Assembly: GCA_015478945.1 (NCBI GenBank)
Contig: JABUQX010113386.1
Coordinates: 47,501 to 60,000, forward strand
Reading direction: 5' to 3'
DNA length: 12,500 nucleotides
Source of the DNA: Trachelipus rathkii
Taxonomy: Eukaryota > Arthropoda > Malacostraca > Isopoda > Trachelipodidae
Made by a program: the position numbers and the translations under genes. The notes beneath the pieces were generated by a model. It was not told the origin of the DNA. It did no database searches and saw nothing but the letters and a program-made list of their open reading frames with translations. This document shows positions 9,656 to 12,500 of this stretch, piece by piece. The stretch's first letter is position 1; every line of letters starts with the position of its first letter.

Positions 9656-9900
9656 AAATCAGCGTATAAAAGTTTATTATAAAAGTCGTTTTATGATTTA
9701 AAACTAATGAATAAATTTTATAGACCGCATAGACATCAGGGAGTCGGGGTCTCTGCCTAGGTGGACGACGGGGACGCCTCATTCGGCTCGAGCCCCTAAT
9801 GGAAATATGTTTCATTGAACTTCAATTTAGGGGCTCCAGGGCGTTTGTTAGTTTTAAATCATAAAACGACTTTACATATAATAAGCTTTATACGCTGATT
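9656..9900. mobile_element. 245-bp foldback with GC-rich core (copy 4)
   Basis: The inner arms 9684-9706 and 9849-9871 are perfect 23-bp inverted repeats (AGTCGTTTTATGATTTAAAACTA and complement). The arms extend outward with mismatches through AGCGTATAAA...TTTATTA and TAATAAGCTTTATACGCT to about 9656 and 9900, and those outer parts are family C sequence in opposite orientations. Between the arms lies the GC-rich core (9742-9799, AGTCGGGGTCTCTGCC...TCGGCTCGAGCCCCT). After the core, TTAGGGGCTC near 9829 is the inverse of GAGCCCCTAA at the core end, a 10-bp stem with a 26-nt loop. No ORF is seen. It may be a non-autonomous foldback element or a product of inverted insertion of family C. Confidence 0.65.
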
Positions 9901-10036
9901 CCAAATATGTAATTTGTTTTCTGTAAGTGTCGTACTACTTTTCGAGATTTTTTTCACATTATGGTAATAAGCTTTATACGCTGATTCCAAATATGTAATT
10001 GGTTTTTCTGTAAGTGTCATTCTTTTCGAGATAATT
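9879..10036 (+). repeat. family C repeat, two tandem copies (period 86 bp)
   Basis: Copies at 9879-9950 and 9965-10036 are nearly identical through TAATAAGCTTTATACGCTGA and TTCCAAATATGTAATT.G, then TTTTCTGTAAGTGTC and CTTTTCGAGAT. They are closer to each other than to the pair at 6911-7107, suggesting a local duplication. The first copy doubles as the right arm of the foldback. Confidence 0.8.
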
Positions 10037-10059
10037 CTAACGATCACGTTCAGTAATTG

Positions 10060-10197
<138 letters not shown>

Positions 10198-10199
10198 CC

Positions 10200-10475
10200 T
10201 CACGCAAATAGTTGTTATAGTCTATTGTTAACTTTCCTACATGGGTAAACATTACATTTCCATACGTGTGCTCTTTTTTTCTCGAAATGCAATTTCCATT
10301 TCATGAGCATTGTTACATAATGTAGTTTTTGGAATACAGTAATAATATATTTTTGGAAAAATTTCACTGCATCAATTTCTGTTAAAATGTTATTGTGAAA
10401 CCATTCAAGATTATAATTTGTTTCATTTTCCATTGTTTCAGAACTTGTATAACTGTAAAAACAAAAAAAAATCAC
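10200..10475 (-). pseudogene. Merlin/ISXO2-like transposase N-terminal remnant
   Basis: On the minus strand an ATG at 10433 opens MENETNYNLEWFHNNILTEI, followed by DAVKFFQKY, then a frame change, IPKTTLCNNAHEM in a second frame, and LHFEKKRAHVWKCN..PCRK back in the first (about 10300-10233). The order (an acidic-helix segment with AVKFFQ, a C..(C)..EM zinc-ribbon half, then W.C....C) resembles the N-terminal zinc ribbon of IS1595/ISXO2-type and Merlin transposases. At least two frameshifts are needed to join the pieces. The DDE catalytic part should follow but is absent: the sequence stops at the (TA)n tract at 10195. Identification is by motif spacing only. Confidence 0.5.
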
Positions 10476-10974
<499 letters not shown>

Positions 10975-10992
10975 ATTTATTTATCAATCAAA

Positions 10993-11215
10993 GTTCAGGT
11001 TATGATAAGTTTTGTTAAGTATACACAGTAAATCTGTGTCTACTTAACAAATCTTATCATAACCTTAACGAGTTTTCGGACCTAAACCGAAACCGTTAGA
11101 TATGGCAACGCTTTTTTCGTCATCATGCATGGGGTGGAAAAATATTGAAAAAACATGATTATCGAAAAAATCGAATTTTCGTCATACTAGGAGTGGCTCC
11201 ACAATTAACTAATGT
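10993..11215. mobile_element. foldback repeat family E, copy 2, near-perfect hairpin
   Basis: Arms 10998-11021 (GGTTATGATAAGTTTTGTTAAGTA) and 11041-11064 pair at 23 of 24 positions. An inner ACACAG/CTGTGT stem surrounds a TAAAT loop, and the pairing continues outward with one mismatch to 10993/11069. The right flank (11084-11122) matches 3188-3226 at 38 of 39 positions, and weaker similarity runs to about 11215. The outer TTTCGGTTT arm present in copy 1 is missing on the left here, where AT-rich DNA and the TA tract begin. No coding capacity. Confidence 0.72.
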
Positions 11216-11305
11216 CCTAATCCTCTTGGATTTCTTTATATCTATTTGTCTTATTCCTGTATAATTCCTTTTTAAGTCTTTTTGTAGAGTGCTCTATATT
11301 TGTTT

Positions 11306-12500
11306 CAATTATTATTTGTTTCAATGTAAAAATTGGATCCACACAAACTACTACTTCTAAATGCACCTTGCTCTTCACCAATCAGTCCCTCGGTCATTCA
11401 AGCACTCTTTCGACCAAAATATAACATATATCTTCCATAAACTCTAACTCAAAATTCCCCTCATTACTAAAACTACCCCTTATCCTCCATGCCCTTATAA
11501 ATATTACTATTACTTCTCTCCTCCAATTCCTCAGAAATATAACTCAAACGTTTTGTTTACAACCCAAATCAATCAATCTCCATCTCGCCTACCCATTCTT
11601 GTTCATTTCACCAGTAATTTCATCTATACCTGCAGATTTACCATTTTTCAACTTTCTCACTCTACCCATTACATTACCTCCACCTTACTAATTACCCCAT
11701 CCCCAAAAATACCTATTTCTTCTTGCGAACCATCAAACCCACATACTTTCACTATCACCTCTTTATCACTACCAATTTATGGAGATTTTCGAAGTATTCC
11801 CTCCACCTCTGACATCCATTTCATCAGTTACCAGAAAGCACCATTCCTATTCATTATTCTATGCAGATTCCCATTATTCTCATTCTTAACCTTTCGCGCT
11901 TCCTTCCAATTTCAGAAGAGTTTCCAATATCCTCCTTCTAAACTGGTAATTACATCATTTTCCTCACAACGTATGCAACTTTTAGTCTTCCATTTTCCTC
12001 CTTTATATTACAAACACTTTCTTTTGAAACCTCATCATTGGCTTTAGTACATTCAACCACTCCTCTTTTTTACTTTTAACCGCTTGCATCACCTCTTCAT
12101 TCAACTAATCACTGTTAACATTCTTACTTCCAACTTTAGCACATCCACATACTTATTTTGCAATACTAACAAAGGCTTCCTTTATTTGCGTCCAGATTTG
12201 TTCAGTTTCATCCTGTTCACATTCAGCTGATTTATTTGCAAGCGATCTTAAATACTCATCCTTTTTACCTTGTTCTCCAACTTCTCAGTGTAATTCACTT
12301 CCTACTTCCTTCACACTTATCACCTTCCACTCTATATCCAAGCCCCACTGACAATCACCCATACAGACAACATGTGATTCGATAATCCCATCCCTAACCC
12401 CTTCACTGATTCATCACATACTTCAACATCTCCTTTTTCACCAATACAATCAAATATACTTTTCACTTTGATGCCGTCTCTACCTACACCAACTTTAGTA
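11306..12500 (-). pseudogene. second non-LTR retrotransposon ORF2, decayed, runs off edge
   Basis: Minus-strand blocks in LINE order, 5' to 3': a GLSNHM block (about 12385-12371) that may be the endonuclease SDH motif; WTQIKEAFVSIAK then VCG (12203-12145); NEEVMQAVKSKKEEWL (within 12110-12054); RWREYFENLHKLV (11811-11770); LKNGKSAGIDEITGEM (11651-11604); YKG.EDKG (about 11490); MTEGLIGEEQGAFR (11397-11356); CVDPIFTLK (11345-11319). These match the linker and the first reverse transcriptase motifs of LINE ORF2 proteins. Stops and frame changes occur between nearly all blocks; GAFR and CVDP are two bases out of register. Motifs A to C of the RT, expected next, are missing, so the copy is truncated at about 11306. 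The protein differs from the LINE at 1762-2960. Clade is not assigned. A 164-codon plus-strand open frame inside it (11553-12047) is an antisense shadow. Confidence 0.85.

Noticed and set aside
11553..12047. 164-codon plus-strand open frame, rich in Ser, Phe, Pro and Thr
   Set aside because: It is antisense to a LINE pseudogene whose minus-strand RT motifs are clear, so the plus-strand frame is a shadow.

Overview
The window looks like eukaryotic, most likely arthropod, repeat-rich intergenic DNA. The reasons are its very high AT content, long (TA)n arrays, a degenerate block of the arthropod telomere pentamer TTAGG, a tRNA-headed SINE, and remnants of two different non-LTR retrotransposons (LINEs) and of DNA transposons. 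The density of simple repeats together with these LINE types would fit a decapod crustacean, but this is a low-confidence guess; an insect is also possible. I see no intact host gene, no bacterial-style operon and no CRISPR array. Most open frames here are TA-repeat translations (IYIYIY) or antisense shadows.

Layout. 1-1485: AT-rich DNA with one copy of a small dispersed repeat (221-287), a ~214-bp MITE-like element with a GC-rich core (560-773) and two adjacent small palindromes (1338-1401). 1486-1761: a short retroposon-like repeat with an A-rich tail, running into the first (TA)n tract. 1762-2960 (minus): a broken LINE ORF2 fragment covering reverse transcriptase and C-terminus, enclosed by (TA)n on both sides. 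3084-3326: a foldback repeat. 3327-5268: mostly unrecognised, with the TTAGG block and a hAT-like transposon end at 4353. 5269-5748: (TA)n, (GAAA)n and a stepwise compound TTATCA/TTATCG/TTAATG/TTA microsatellite. 5749-6363: T/A-rich, unrecognised. 6364-7107: (TA)n, an inverted second copy of the A-tailed retroposon flanked by a 14-bp target-site duplication, a long variant of the GC-rich core, and two tandem copies of a ~75-bp repeat ('family C').

7292-8761: four more TA loci separated by repeat fragments, including a second MITE copy (8316-8539). 8762-9521: an open frame of unknown origin, then a tRNA-derived SINE ending in (TA)n. 9524-10036: a mosaic of family C copies, including a 245-bp foldback with 23-bp perfect inner arms around a fourth copy of the GC-rich core. 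10062-10195: (TA)n. 10200-10475 (minus): an N-terminal remnant resembling a Merlin/ISXO2-type transposase. 10834-11215: (TA)n and a second foldback copy with a near-perfect 77-bp hairpin. 11306-12500 (minus): a second, different LINE pseudogene that runs off the right edge.

Nothing here works together as a pathway. The recurring theme is that repeat modules begin or end at (TA)n tracts, so the tracts appear to serve as retroposon tails, as insertion targets or as recombination joints. The most interesting material is the set of short, apparently non-autonomous families (GC-core MITE, family C, the foldback pair, the A-tailed retroposon) and a possible shared 3' end between the SINE and the first LINE.
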